A DNA stretch of 64,000 nt, taken from the IMG/VR virus record IMGVR_UViG_3300042482_001138, positions 124,001 through 188,000 of that record; one strand, written 5' to 3'. Positions within the stretch are counted from its first letter, which is position 1; each line of letters starts with the position of its first letter. Origin of the DNA: a virus. The position numbers and the translations under genes were made by a program. Below, piece by piece: positions 7,604 through 16,513 of the stretch. The notes below the pieces were generated by a model. That model ran no database searches. It had not been told where the DNA came from and was given only the letters and a program-made list of their open reading frames with translations.

Positions 7604-9034
7604 ATGAAAAACTATTCTAGATTTCTAAATGAAAAATATAATACGACAAAATTTAATAGACCTGGAAAGTCTTTTGATTATGTTGAAGAAGAAGAAACAT
7701 CCGAAGGAAATGCTTTCACAAAAATGTTGAAAAACACAAAAAAAGGGGATAAATTTTCTTTGAATGGTAAAGAATATACTGATAGATCATCATTAGATGA
7801 AGAACCAATTTATGAAATTGAAGTCAACGATGGTGAAATGTGTGAATGTGGTGGTCAAATGATGGAAGGTGAATGTACAGAATGTGGATACATGAAAGAA
7901 TCTGAAATGAATGAAAAACTTCATGGAAATCAATTCAAATTGGACAAAAACAAAAACGGTAAAATTGATAAGTCAGACTTTGATTTATTAAGGAAAAGTA
8001 AAAAAAATATGAACGAAATTTCTGATGAGTTTGATTATGAAATGCAAGAACCATGTCCTCATTGTAATGGTACGGGATATAACGAGTTTGATGATGTTGA
8101 ATGCGAATGGTGTGATGGGACTGGTGAATATGATGAATATGGGGATTTAAAAATTTCTGACGACATGCCAGATTATAAAACCAATTGGAAAATGCCTGAA
8201 GACGATTTTAATACAGATAGTAGTGATATTGTTTATGAAATAGAAATTGACGAAGACATGTATGATAACGCCGAAAAAACAACAGATTTTTGGAATCCTG
8301 GAAAAAAAGAATTGAGAACTAAAATGTATGAATACGAAATTTTTAATGAAAGATTAGGTAGATCAATTCGACTTACAGAAGAACAAGTCGTTAATTTAAT
8401 TGAAAATTTGGCGGAAGAAAAAATGAAACCCGCCAAAAAAACTAGAGGATACACTGAATATGAAAGATCATTCAAAAAATCTGGAGACGAAAATCAAGAC
8501 TATTATAAAGAGGTTGGGCAAAAAATGAAAAAATATGCTAAAGATGGGTCAATGGAAGATTTCACTATGGACGCAAAACATTTTCCTATGGGTAATGGTG
8601 AATTGAAAAAGATGGATAAAATGGCATATGTTCCATCAGACAGTGTGGCGGAATATGTAGAAAACTTTACAGCGGCGGCACTTGAAAACATTGATTATGA
8701 TGAATTTGCTCCTAATGAAGAATGGGTAAAAGACAACATTGTCGGTTCTTCAAGAACAGGTAACAATCCTGAATGGGGCAATGCGGTCGAAACACCAACA
8801 AACAAAAAAAGAAACGAAATTAGAGAAAAAAATATGTTGGCTCAAATAAAAAGGAAGGCATATAATAAATCCGCACAACCTGTGGTTAAAGATAGACCAG
8901 GAAATGATGATGCATCCGATTTACTAAATAAAGTTGAAAAAGGTGAAAAGGCCGTATCAAAAAAGTCAAAAAAAGTTAATGAAAATATTGAAAGAATTGC
9001 TGGTTTGATTACCTACAATTCCAAAACACAATAA
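7604..9034 (+). CDS. mosaic protein: T4-CTS-like N-terminus, zinc knuckles, EF-hand, DnaJ-type CxxCxGxG pair
   Basis: 476 aa. The N-terminus MKNYSRFLNEK resembles the capsid-targeting ends of T4 internal proteins (LNE is an (I/L)xE tripeptide). Next come a CECGG...CTECG zinc knuckle (about 80-98), an EF-hand-like calcium loop DKNKNGKIDKSDF (about 114-126), a CPHCNGTG...CEWCDGTG pair like a DnaJ zinc finger (about 150-176), an internal LTEEQVVNLIE helix (about 258-268) like the leaders of other proteins here, and a long basic helical tail. It is very acidic in the first half. I infer a late, virion-associated scaffold-like protein. Confidence 0.65.
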   Translation: MKNYSRFLNEKYNTTKFNRPGKSFDYVEEEETSEGNAFTKMLKNTKKGDKFSLNGKEYTDRSSLDEEPIYEIEVNDGEMCECGGQMMEGECTECGYMKESEMNEKLHGNQFKLDKNKNGKIDKSDFDLLRKSKKNMNEISDEFDYEMQEPCPHCNGTGYNEFDDVECEWCDGTGEYDEYGDLKISDDMPDYKTNWKMPEDDFNTDSSDIVYEIEIDEDMYDNAEKTTDFWNPGKKELRTKMYEYEIFNERLGRSIRLTEEQVVNLIENLAEEKMKPAKKTRGYTEYERSFKKSGDENQDYYKEVGQKMKKYAKDGSMEDFTMDAKHFPMGNGELKKMDKMAYVPSDSVAEYVENFTAAALENIDYDEFAPNEEWVKDNIVGSSRTGNNPEWGNAVETPTNKKRNEIREKNMLAQIKRKAYNKSAQPVVKDRPGNDDASDLLNKVEKGEKAVSKKSKKVNENIERIAGLITYNSKTQ

Positions 9035-9071
9035 TTTACATAATTTTATATTACCGTATAATTATCCATAG

Positions 9072-9545
9072 ATGACCTCTATGGATAATTTTTTTAATTA
9101 CATATCAAAACCAATCAATAAAGAAGACATTGATTTATGGTTCAGAATAAATAATATTTTACCTGAAAAATTAGAATTATATTACGATTTTTCGTATTCC
9201 CTTTACGATTTAATAAGAAAAACTTTTTTGGGTGAGGAAGACAATAGCGAAACCAAAATTCAAATGTCTGAAGAAGACATCGTGAACCACTTCAAGTGGT
9301 GTTGGAATAAAACAATCGAAAGTTTTGAAAAAGAAGGAATTATTTTTACAAATGAAGGAGATCATTTGAAATACTTCAAGTCATTTTTTATTGAAATATT
9401 TTATAAACAAGAAGATAAAAAAATCAAAGAGTCTATTGGTGAATTTTTTGATGATATTTTTAACATAGAAAAAACATTTACCCAATCTGATTTAGATATT
9501 ATGTTGAACATATATAAATCTTTAGATAACAATTTAAGTATTTAA
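9072..9545 (+). CDS. hypothetical acidic protein
   Basis: 157 aa, all-helical appearance, rich in Glu, Phe and Tyr. No family recognised. The start at 9072 or an in-frame ATG at 9081 are equally possible. No signal peptide or membrane helix. Confidence 0.6.
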   Translation: MTSMDNFFNYISKPINKEDIDLWFRINNILPEKLELYYDFSYSLYDLIRKTFLGEEDNSETKIQMSEEDIVNHFKWCWNKTIESFEKEGIIFTNEGDHLKYFKSFFIEIFYKQEDKKIKESIGEFFDDIFNIEKTFTQSDLDIMLNIYKSLDNNLSI

Positions 9546-9606
9546 ATGTTTACATAAACATCATAATTAATATGTTTAACATTAAATAAACCTATAATAT
9601 TTAAAA

Positions 9607-9777
9607 ATGGAAACACTTGAACAAATTAAAGTTTTGACAGAACAATTGAGCGTGGATACAACCAAATTCTTTGCTGGTAACAAAAGTGCTGGTACAAGAG
9701 CTAGAAAATCAGCACAAGAACTGAAATCTTTATTACAACAATTAAGAGGTGAAATTTTAGAAAGTAAAAGGGCTTAA
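9607..9777 (+). CDS. histone H1-like (Hc1-type) DNA-binding protein
   Basis: 56 aa. The core FFAGNKSAGTRARKSAQELK followed by SLLQQLRGEI matches the short Bacteroidota/Chlamydia H1-like proteins, whose signature is K/GN-x-A-A/S-GTR-x-RK-x-x-Q-E/D-L-K. In the family these small two-helix proteins bind DNA and can compact it. Here the protein may package phage DNA or alter host chromatin. The gene begins 62 bases after the previous stop and ends one base before the next ATG. Family assignment is based on the signature alone but is quite specific. Confidence 0.8.
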   Translation: METLEQIKVLTEQLSVDTTKFFAGNKSAGTRARKSAQELKSLLQQLRGEILESKRA

Positions 9778-9778
9778 T

Positions 9779-9973
9779 ATGACTAATATCGATACGTTAT
9801 ATTTGTTTGTATTTATATTTTCGATTATATCAATAACTAGAATTTTTCTAAAATTTATTATTTCCCTATTACAGACAGATCCTAAACCTATTTTGTTTAG
9901 TAATAGGGAAATCTTTCTTTATGGTTTATTTTTAACTTATATAATAACATTTCTAATACAAAACAACAAATGA
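9779..9973 (+). CDS. small two-helix membrane protein
   Basis: 64 aa with two hydrophobic helices (about 7-31 and 44-60), separated by a short polar loop containing DPKPI. It overlaps the next gene by ATGA. Size and topology fit a holin, but it lies 4 kb from the amidase, so that is only a possibility. Confidence 0.65.
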   Translation: MTNIDTLYLFVFIFSIISITRIFLKFIISLLQTDPKPILFSNREIFLYGLFLTYIITFLIQNNK

Positions 9974-10392
9974 GTTTATTTAAAGAATTTAACATTCTAT
10001 TTCCGTATTTACAATCGGTAAGAAAAATGAAAAACTATCTATCTTTTGATATAGAATTTCCAAATACTTGGAAATTACCAAAAAAGTTTGTAGATGAAAA
10101 AAGTGTTGTTGAAAACGACCCAACCAACGTCGGTGTAAGATTTTTTTCTTTTGTAACTCAGTTCAATGAACAATCTGTAGAAAATCAAATATCTAATATA
10201 AAAAACATTATTGCTTACAATAAAGAAAGAGAAGAAAAAGATCGACTATTTCAACAGAAGATAGATGAACTAAAACACATATTTGAAAAACAAAAGTTAA
10301 ATGATCTACAAGGACTAAAATTTGAAATTAATAATCCTAAAATAGAATTAGAAGATGACGAAGAAGAAAACCAAGTTGGAAGCGGAAATTGA
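9970..10392 (+). CDS. conserved phage protein, coiled-coil C-terminus
   Basis: 140 aa. The N-terminal globular part contains YLSFDIEFPNTWKLPKKFV, then a predicted coiled coil (about 75-115) and an acidic tail. No family known to me. It forms a translationally coupled set with the two following genes, which overlap it in other frames. Confidence 0.65.
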   Translation: MSLFKEFNILFPYLQSVRKMKNYLSFDIEFPNTWKLPKKFVDEKSVVENDPTNVGVRFFSFVTQFNEQSVENQISNIKNIIAYNKEREEKDRLFQQKIDELKHIFEKQKLNDLQGLKFEINNPKIELEDDEEENQVGSGN

Positions 10393-10555
10393 TTGGTTGA
10401 AAAGTGAAATAGAAAAAGACAAAAATGATCTTGATATTGAAAAACACAATTTAATTGCTGAAATTAAAAAACTAAAAAAAGAAGATATATTACCAAAAAA
10501 ACCTGAAAAACTAAGTGTATGGGAGAAGATGAAAAAAATATTAATGATATCTTAG
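10355..10555 (+). CDS. small coiled-coil protein
   Basis: 66 aa, almost wholly a charged coiled coil (KLEAEIDWLKSEIEKDKNDL and onward), ending in a short amphipathic basic segment. It overlaps the previous gene by 38 bases and the next by 37, both in different frames. The arrangement suggests translational coupling. Confidence 0.6.
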   Translation: MTKKKTKLEAEIDWLKSEIEKDKNDLDIEKHNLIAEIKKLKKEDILPKKPEKLSVWEKMKKILMIS

Positions 10556-10845
10556 AAAAATTGTTAGTTGTTACTGAAGCGGCTAATGAAATTTTCCCAG
10601 AAGGAAAACCGATCTTGGTTTATGAATTGAATGATCAAGATTTCAAAAAAGTACAAAGTAATTTTAGAAAAATTGATATAAATAAATTAAGATTTAAAAT
10701 AGATATTTCAGGTACAGAAATAGTTTTTGTTAATACAAAAGTTTACGAAGAAACAAAAGACGAAGAAGTAAAGAATGAAAAAAAACCAAGTTTTTTCAAA
10801 AGATTATTCTTTCGTAAAAGTAGTGAATCTTCTGTAAAGAAATGA
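10519..10845 (+). CDS. hypothetical protein with basic C-terminal tail
   Basis: 108 aa. A compact alpha/beta domain to about 80 is followed by a strongly basic, Phe-rich tail (KKPSFFKRLFFRKSSE) that could bind membrane or nucleic acid. No family recognised. The 3' end overlaps a convergent minus-strand gene by 42 bases. Confidence 0.6.
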   Translation: MGEDEKNINDILEKLLVVTEAANEIFPEGKPILVYELNDQDFKKVQSNFRKIDINKLRFKIDISGTEIVFVNTKVYEETKDEEVKNEKKPSFFKRLFFRKSSESSVKK

Positions 10846-11442
10846 TTTGTTAATTCCTTTTGATTCTAAAATATTATATAAATATTTTTTTTGTTCTTTA
10901 GAAGAATCTTTGACTAAAATACAATCCAACCTGTTATTACTTATCAAGTAAGATTCCAATACATCCATAAACCTTGAACACTCGTCGATAGACTTCAATG
11001 AAATCAAATTGACATCATTATCATTTTGTATCGCGACTTTATTGTTCAATTTTGAAACTAACTTTATGTTTGATTTAGGTAAATATTTTTTTACAAAAGA
11101 ATCAAAATTAATTTTAGATTTTTCCTGAACGTCATAAACTTCTTCATGAATATTATATTTCGAAATTTTACTTAATCTATAGTTAGTATCGTCGAGATCA
11201 ACTTTTACCTGCCTTCCGAGTTCATCTTTTACAAAGTATAAATCAAAATTTGTACTACCCGATTCCAAAAAACCAATTTCGTAATCACACAATTTTCCAT
11301 TTTCAAAACGTTTAGGAAAATTCACTGAATTGCTAGTTTGTAGTAAAAAATCAAAGTATTTTAATGCTCTTTCTTTATTCAAAAATTTATTTAGAATCTT
11401 TTTTCTTTTTTTATTTTTGAATAGTACTATTAGATATTTCAT
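10804..11442 (-). CDS. hypothetical protein, convergent with the coiled-coil cluster
   Basis: 212 aa from the ATG at 11442. A longer in-frame extension exists upstream, but it would run into the DnaJ gene on the other strand and reads as random sequence. Basic N-terminus (KNKKRKKILNKFLNKERAL), then an alpha/beta region with SKLNNKVAIQNDNDVNLISL, then a helical end. No family recognised. Its start is divergent from dnaJ, so the two share the short AT-rich region 11443-11486. Confidence 0.65.
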   Translation of the reverse strand: MKYLIVLFKNKKRKKILNKFLNKERALKYFDFLLQTSNSVNFPKRFENGKLCDYEIGFLESGSTNFDLYFVKDELGRQVKVDLDDTNYRLSKISKYNIHEEVYDVQEKSKINFDSFVKKYLPKSNIKLVSKLNNKVAIQNDNDVNLISLKSIDECSRFMDVLESYLISNNRLDCILVKDSSKEQKKYLYNILESKGINKSFLYRRFTTFTKE

Positions 11443-11486
11443 TTTTTTTATCCTATAATTTAAAATATACAAGAAAAAAACAATAA

Positions 11487-12410
11487 ATGAACGCTGAAAA
11501 TCATTACTCTGTTTTAGGGGTTGAAGAAACCGCAACTCAAGAAGAAATAAAAAAAGCTTATAGAAAATTGGCAAAAGAAAATCATCCCGATAAAGGTGGG
11601 GATGAAGAATTATTTAAAAAAATTTCCGTGGCATATGATGTAGTTGGTGATGAACAAAAAAGAAAAGAATACGACATACAAAGAAAAAATCCGTTTGCCG
11701 GGTCCAACTTCAGGGATTTTAGTAGTATGTTTAATATGTTTAATCAGAATTTTAGACAACAACAGAAACCTTCAAGAATTATTACACTTTCTGTAGATGT
11801 TATAAAAAGTTTCATGAATGAAAAAGTTAACTTGAATTATCAAAGAAAAGAAAAGTGTGATCCATGTAATGGTACTGGTGGGGACAAACGATCATGTGCC
11901 ACTTGTAAAGGTGAAGGTGTTTTATGGGCACAAGTTGGTAGTGGGATGTTTGTTCAGATGGTACAAAAGATTTGTACTTCATGTAATGGTTTTGGTCATA
12001 CATTGATTAATGCATGTCATGTTTGTAAAGGTGATGGTAATAAAGATGAGGTAAAAAGTGTTGAACTTAGAATACCACATGGGATTGATGATGGTCAAAT
12101 GATGCGTTTACAAAACATGGGAGATTTCGAAAATGGTATTTACGGTGATCTTTTAGTTAAAATAACATTAACAAATGAAAGTGGTTTTGAAAAGTTTGGT
12201 GAACACCTATTATATAATAAATATTTCACATTGGACGATCTCAATCAGGAAAATTTTGTTATCCCACATCCACAAGGTGAAATAATGGTTAATTTTCCAA
12301 AACAAATGGATACATCAAAACCATTAAGACTTAAAGGAAAAGGATTTAAAGGTAGAAACGTTATTGGGGATCTACTTGTCAAACAATTTTTAAAATATGA
12401 AAGAAGTTAG
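11487..12410 (+). CDS. dnaJ: DnaJ-type co-chaperone
   Basis: 307 aa, somewhat shorter than bacterial DnaJ (about 375). J domain at 5-69 with the HPD tripeptide at 33-35, a short G/F linker (PFAGSNF), then the zinc domain with all four knuckles ([32 protein letters not shown]), then the substrate-binding beta domain and a shortened C-terminus. It should stimulate host DnaK, presumably for virion protein folding or replication complex remodelling. All catalytic features look intact. Confidence 0.93.
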   Translation: MNAENHYSVLGVEETATQEEIKKAYRKLAKENHPDKGGDEELFKKISVAYDVVGDEQKRKEYDIQRKNPFAGSNFRDFSSMFNMFNQNFRQQQKPSRIITLSVDVIKSFMNEKVNLNYQRKEKCDPCNGTGGDKRSCATCKGEGVLWAQVGSGMFVQMVQKICTSCNGFGHTLINACHVCKGDGNKDEVKSVELRIPHGIDDGQMMRLQNMGDFENGIYGDLLVKITLTNESGFEKFGEHLLYNKYFTLDDLNQENFVIPHPQGEIMVNFPKQMDTSKPLRLKGKGFKGRNVIGDLLVKQFLKYERS

Positions 12411-12565
12411 AAAGAACTAATAATGTCCTGTACTAATCTTACTGCCCCATATATAGAAAGACCTAATAAAACTATACCAAAAGTGACCAAAAATAATTGT
12501 AATTTTTCTTGTCCTTTATTACATTTTCTACATCCTGTAACTTGTGTTGCTTCTTTTTTTTCCAT
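12407..12565 (-). CDS. small membrane protein with CxxC
   Basis: 52 aa: [20 protein letters not shown], then one membrane helix (about 23-45, [19 protein letters not shown]), then a short tail. The CxxC at 12-15 could bind metal or be redox-active. It overlaps the convergent dnaJ stop by 4 bases and lies 7 bases after the preceding minus-strand gene, so the two are probably cotranscribed. Confidence 0.7.
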   Translation of the reverse strand: MEKKEATQVTGCRKCNKGQEKLQLFLVTFGIVLLGLSIYGAVRLVQDIISSF

Positions 12566-12572
12566 ATAATAA

Positions 12573-13079
12573 TTATAATATTACAGTCCTTAAATGAAAA
12601 TACTTTTCTAACATAACTTTTCTTGATTGAAGAACATCTTTACCGTATAGTTTTAGATAAGTACCATTATCAGAAAATGTACTTGACACAATTAAAAATG
12701 TATTATCATCACTTCTTGCAAGTATGAATTCAATATAGTCAAATACGTGTTCATCTTTATTATCTTCTCTTTTAAATACAAATTTTATTTTTTTTTCTGT
12801 TGGATCTTTAGAAAATTCATATAAAATTTTTTTATATTTATCACGAATTATATCAGAAAGCATAGTATTAGGTACTCCAACTCTTGTATGAATCTTACTA
12901 CCTGAATAAATTGCATTTAAAATTATATCTTTTATTTCCCCATAACTTAAATTACTTTTTCTATCTGAAGTTTGATGAGTTGTTGCAATAAATTTTGGAC
13001 CTTCAGGCGCAGTAAAAAGTTTATGGTGTTTACCACGATTTTCTATTATTATACTTTTAAGTACACTTAATACTTTCAT
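12573..13079 (-). CDS. leader-type hypothetical protein
   Basis: 168 aa from the ATG at 13079. The upstream in-frame ATG at 13097 is rejected because the TATTTAT box lies between the two. The N-terminus MKVLSVLKSIIIENRG belongs to the leader class described in the findings (IIE tripeptide at 11-13). The body contains FIATTHQTSDRK and a beta-rich second half. No family recognised. Confidence 0.7.
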   Translation of the reverse strand: MKVLSVLKSIIIENRGKHHKLFTAPEGPKFIATTHQTSDRKSNLSYGEIKDIILNAIYSGSKIHTRVGVPNTMLSDIIRDKYKKILYEFSKDPTEKKIKFVFKREDNKDEHVFDYIEFILARSDDNTFLIVSSTFSDNGTYLKLYGKDVLQSRKVMLEKYFHLRTVIL

Positions 13080-13084
13080 TAGTA

Positions 13085-13091
13085 ATAAATA
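13085..13091 (-). promoter_or_regulatory. TATTTAT box (candidate late promoter)
   Basis: On the minus strand TATTTAT lies 5 bases before the ATG at 13079. Confidence 0.55.
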
Positions 13092-13098
13092 GCACAAA

Positions 13099-13127
13099 AA
13101 ATAAAAAAGGGGACAAAGTCCCCCTTT
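13099..13127 (-). terminator. rho-independent terminator of the 23-codon minus-strand unit
   Basis: GGGGAC / GTCCCC stem with a 3-base loop. Reading on the minus strand it is followed by TTTTTTATTTTTT. It separates the short unit at 13152-13223 from the next minus-strand gene. Confidence 0.8.
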
Positions 13128-13151
13128 ATGTTTTTCCTGTTAGGAAGGTAA

Positions 13152-13223
13152 TTAACCTGTCTCTAATAACCGTAAGATGACATCACGACTTGCGTTTTTT
13201 AAATGGTGTACCAAATCATCCAT
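13152..13223 (-). CDS. 23-residue micropeptide (or short regulatory RNA)
   Basis: An ORF of 23 codons (MDDLVHHLKNASRDVILRLL, then ETG) sits alone between a complete promoter and a strong terminator on the minus strand. The predicted peptide is one amphipathic helix. Coding status is uncertain: the roughly 120-base transcript could act as RNA instead. It is listed because the transcription unit has no other content. Confidence 0.5.
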   Translation of the reverse strand: MDDLVHHLKNASRDVILRLLETG

Positions 13224-13253
13224 TTTGTTTAGTGGTTAACCACATCAACAATA

Positions 13254-13284
13254 CAAAGATAGTGGTTTTTTATTAATATCCAAA
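13254..13284 (-). promoter_or_regulatory. complete Bacteroidota promoter (minus strand)
   Basis: TATCTTTG (13254-13261) with TTTG 19 bases upstream (13281-13284), 30 bases before the ATG of the 23-codon ORF. Confidence 0.8.
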
Positions 13285-13341
13285 TAAATTATAAAAAAGT
13301 TTGATGTTGATTAATATGATTAAGTTTATTATTTTTTATAC

Positions 13342-14181
13342 ATGTTAAGTTATATCGGAGGTAAAAGTAAAATCGGGAAATGGATTGTTCCTTATTACGA
13401 TAAAAATATGGAGGTTTATTTAGAAACTTTCGGAGGAATGTTTTGGTGTTTCTATAATATGGATCTAAAACAATTCCCCAGACTTAAAAAAGTTGTATAC
13501 AATGACTTCAACCCACTAAACTATAATCTATTTAAATGTGTTCAAAATCCAACTGAATTATTAAGGGCAATAAACAATATTGATTGTCAAAAACAAGGAG
13601 TAGATAATACCCCTGAAATATATAAACAACAGTTTATAAGCTTTCAGGCTGAATTATTTAATGAAGGTTTCAGCTTAGAACCTGGCAATTATGAAGTCGC
13701 GGCTAAGTATGTTTACATTTTAACACAGGTTTTCAGTGGATCAAAACCTGAAACATCAAACTTTATTGACCTTAAAGGAAAATATAAATCGAAATATCTT
13801 ACGTTTAGAGATAAGTTGTCTAAACCTGATTGGGTGGATCACTTTTTAAAAATTACAGATGTTGAAAATATGGATTTTGCGGACGTGATACAAAAATACG
13901 ATTCACCATCTACGTACATTTATTTGGACCCACCATATTGGAAAACAGAAAACTATTATTCCAATCATGATTTCGATAGACAAGACCATGAAAGATTGGC
14001 AAACGTATTACACAAAGTCCAGAGTAAGTTTTCTCTATCATACTATGATTTCGAACTACTTCACAATTGGTTTCCTGAAGATCAATATACTTGGGTCAGA
14101 AAAGAATTTGCAAAAGCCGCCGCAGCAAAGAAAGGTGAAAAACAAAACATGGGTGAAGAATTACTTATTATGAATTATTAA
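13342..14181 (+). CDS. dam: DNA adenine methylase (D12 class, Dam-like)
   Basis: 279 aa, the usual Dam length. N-terminal IGGKSKIGKWI (AdoMet motif X), TFGGMFW (motif I, about 30-36), NDFNPLN (acidic AdoMet contact), and catalytic DPPYW starting at D196. It methylates adenine N6 in DNA. The recognition sequence is unknown. It is the second of three DNA methyltransferases in the window. A shared origin with the smaller enzyme at 357 is possible, but they align only in the motifs. Confidence 0.93.
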   Translation: MLSYIGGKSKIGKWIVPYYDKNMEVYLETFGGMFWCFYNMDLKQFPRLKKVVYNDFNPLNYNLFKCVQNPTELLRAINNIDCQKQGVDNTPEIYKQQFISFQAELFNEGFSLEPGNYEVAAKYVYILTQVFSGSKPETSNFIDLKGKYKSKYLTFRDKLSKPDWVDHFLKITDVENMDFADVIQKYDSPSTYIYLDPPYWKTENYYSNHDFDRQDHERLANVLHKVQSKFSLSYYDFELLHNWFPEDQYTWVRKEFAKAAAAKKGEKQNMGEELLIMNY

Positions 14182-14199
14182 TTTTTTGACTTGTTGAAA

Positions 14200-14206
14200 T
14201 ATTTAT
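14200..14206 (+). promoter_or_regulatory. TATTTAT box (candidate late promoter)
   Basis: TATTTAT 13 bases before the ATG at 14220. Confidence 0.5.
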
Positions 14207-14219
14207 TAATAAAAAAATT

Positions 14220-16157
14220 ATGGAATTAGTAAAGTTATTATCCAATATAGTAAAAGAAAACACCAAAGTTAAAAATAGTTTATTATTAGAATATCCAGAA
14301 TCAACAATTAAAAGGTTAGTCCTTAAGTTTAGTGGAAGTACAGAAGACACGGTAGATCAAATTAGACAAACCATTTCTGATTTTGAAAGATTCAAAAATA
14401 CCTTGGTAGGAGCTGAAAGGGACATCTTCACATATGATTATCAAAAATTAAAGGATCTTGTAAAGTCTAAAAGTGAAAGTCAAAAATCTAAAAGAACTTT
14501 TGATGATGTTTTTAAAACATTCATGGAAAAAAATGCTGGTGCAGACAAAAGACTTACTAAATTGAATATTAAAAAGTTTTTTGAAATGAAAGCTTTAGAT
14601 CCAAAAAGATTCAGAAAAGACATTTTGGACATGACATCTATGGAATTGTCATCTTTGGTTAGACGTGAATTTGAAAATTTCATGAAAGAAAAATTAACAG
14701 AAAAGTTAATAAAAGAAAATCCTCAAGAAAATATTGAACAAATAGTCAATAGGGTTGATAGATATGTTGCAAACTACACATTAGTCCCTATAAATACAAA
14801 ACCTGCAGGTATGATGAATTTTGTTGAATTCGAACATGTTGTGGATGTTTTACCAATGGAAGACGAATATAAAATTCCTGAAATTGATGTTTCTGATGTT
14901 GATGTTGTTTTTGAAGACGACAGCATTCTGATATTCAATCCTGATCAAAAACACAAGTGTATCAATATACGAAAAAAGTTTGCCCCTGATAGAAGATGGT
15001 GTACATCTTGGGAAGGGTCATCGAATTATTTTTATAATTATAGGCTTAGACAAAATCTTACATTATACTATGTTATAAATAAAAATTTAAATGAAAGCGA
15101 TGTAAATTTTGCGGTTGTTATACTGGTTGATTATGATTGGAGAAAAAATGTACAATTTAGATTAGCCGATGGTACAAACTCAGGAAAATACGCCGGAGCA
15201 ACCGTTTTACCTTGGAGTGAAATAACTAAAAAAATACCAAATTTAATCGGTAAAGAAAAATATTTTGTACCGCATCCATACTCTTCTGAACAACAAAGTA
15301 TGATGATGAGCTTCGAAAGAAAAAATTTGACATCTACCGACGCAATAAAAGAACTTGGTTCTGAAGAAAACGTTGAATTATGGTTAGAATTAAGGACTCC
15401 TGATTTAACTCAGATCGCTACTGGCCCAATAATTTGGAAAAATTTTACACCTTATTTGAGACATAAATACATTGGTATGGACGGTAAATTGAATGCTGAA
15501 ATGTTGAAATTTACTGATAAGGAAAGTAAAGATTACTATCTTACTAAAAAACGTAAATCACTTTTGTTAACTGACATTGACAAATTGACAGAGGCGGATG
15601 TTTCTTTGATTATGAGTGATGAAATGTCACCATATCATGAAGCACTTATTAATTCATATGCAAAACAATTGGCAAAGAAAAATATTGATCTTAGTTATCT
15701 ACCGATATCATTCCCTAATGATTCCGCAGCTAAATTTGCCACCATGTTTGGTTTAGACACATTGTTTTCTATTTTACCTGAAGATACAAGATTCCTTAAT
15801 TTGGAAAACAAATCAGACAAACAGGAACCATTTGACGTACCCGCAAACATATCAAGATTCAAAAATTTGAAAACATTTGTTGCTGACAATATTATCAAAA
15901 GTTTACCTGAATCAATTGGTGAATGTAAAATGTTGTCTTTCCTAAATGTCACAGGAAATAAAGAATTAAAAACTTTACCAAAGTCACTAGCAACTTTGTA
16001 TTGTCTCAACTTTATTTCAGTTATGGATTCTGGCATTGATATTGATAACCTACCAAAGGAGCTATTCAAACACATGATACCTACTGAAGATTTTTTCATA
16101 GTCAATTTCCCTGAAGAGCTCAAAGTTAAAAGAGGTTGTAAATCTAACGAAGACTAA
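14220..16157 (+). CDS. leader-type protein with Trp-Cys (WC) domain and C-terminal leucine-rich repeats
   Basis: 645 aa. The N-terminus MELVKLLSNIVKEN is of the leader class. A helical region runs to about 230. The WC domain follows: an EDDSILIFNP strand (about 238-247), RRWCTSW with W260-C261, then LTLYYVINKN and VVILVDYDW strands. The same block occurs in the proteins at 31524 and 38310. From about 535 to 625 there are LRR-like segments (LKTFVADNIIKSLPESIGE; LSFLNVTGNKELKTLPKSL). Function unknown. The LRRs suggest protein binding. Confidence 0.7.
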   Translation: MELVKLLSNIVKENTKVKNSLLLEYPESTIKRLVLKFSGSTEDTVDQIRQTISDFERFKNTLVGAERDIFTYDYQKLKDLVKSKSESQKSKRTFDDVFKTFMEKNAGADKRLTKLNIKKFFEMKALDPKRFRKDILDMTSMELSSLVRREFENFMKEKLTEKLIKENPQENIEQIVNRVDRYVANYTLVPINTKPAGMMNFVEFEHVVDVLPMEDEYKIPEIDVSDVDVVFEDDSILIFNPDQKHKCINIRKKFAPDRRWCTSWEGSSNYFYNYRLRQNLTLYYVINKNLNESDVNFAVVILVDYDWRKNVQFRLADGTNSGKYAGATVLPWSEITKKIPNLIGKEKYFVPHPYSSEQQSMMMSFERKNLTSTDAIKELGSEENVELWLELRTPDLTQIATGPIIWKNFTPYLRHKYIGMDGKLNAEMLKFTDKESKDYYLTKKRKSLLLTDIDKLTEADVSLIMSDEMSPYHEALINSYAKQLAKKNIDLSYLPISFPNDSAAKFATMFGLDTLFSILPEDTRFLNLENKSDKQEPFDVPANISRFKNLKTFVADNIIKSLPESIGECKMLSFLNVTGNKELKTLPKSLATLYCLNFISVMDSGIDIDNLPKELFKHMIPTEDFFIVNFPEELKVKRGCKSNED

Positions 16158-16161
16158 TTAT

Positions 16162-16458
16162 ATGACTAATGTTGATATTGAAGTTTACATAAGTAATCTA
16201 ATCAATTTTTTTGAAAAGAATCCTAATGATTTAATGGTTCTGATAGGTAATTTACAAAAAGAAGATTTTTATAAAAAACTTAAAGAAAAATCAATACAAA
16301 ATTTTGATAACGGTATTGATTATATACTATCAAAAGACCAAATAGTTGAAATTGTAATCGAACTCAAGTTACCTGAACTTGTAGAAACTTCTAATCCAAA
16401 AGAAGTAATTGAAGGGTACATCCAAAAAACAAAGTTTGGTAATATAATTTTGAATTAA
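16162..16458 (+). CDS. hypothetical helical protein
   Basis: 98 aa, starting 4 bases after the WC/LRR gene stop, so probably in its operon. Helical, with two short hydrophobic segments but no clear membrane helix. No family recognised. Confidence 0.6.
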   Translation: MTNVDIEVYISNLINFFEKNPNDLMVLIGNLQKEDFYKKLKEKSIQNFDNGIDYILSKDQIVEIVIELKLPELVETSNPKEVIEGYIQKTKFGNIILN

Positions 16459-16460
16459 AA

Positions 16461-16491
16461 TTTGTTTTTATTGAAAAAACGTTTATCTTTG
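16461..16491 (+). promoter_or_regulatory. complete Bacteroidota promoter
   Basis: TTTG (16461-16464), 19-base spacer, TATCTTTG (16484-16491), then the ATG at 16514. This is the best consensus promoter in the window. Confidence 0.85.
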
Positions 16492-16513
16492 TTCAATAAT
16501 TAAAAACAAATAT

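Noticed and set aside
9779-10845. CRISPR-like or direct-repeat array
   Set aside because: Overlapping Lys/Glu-rich genes give similar short words, but no repeat-spacer spacing exists. No CRISPR array was found anywhere in the window.
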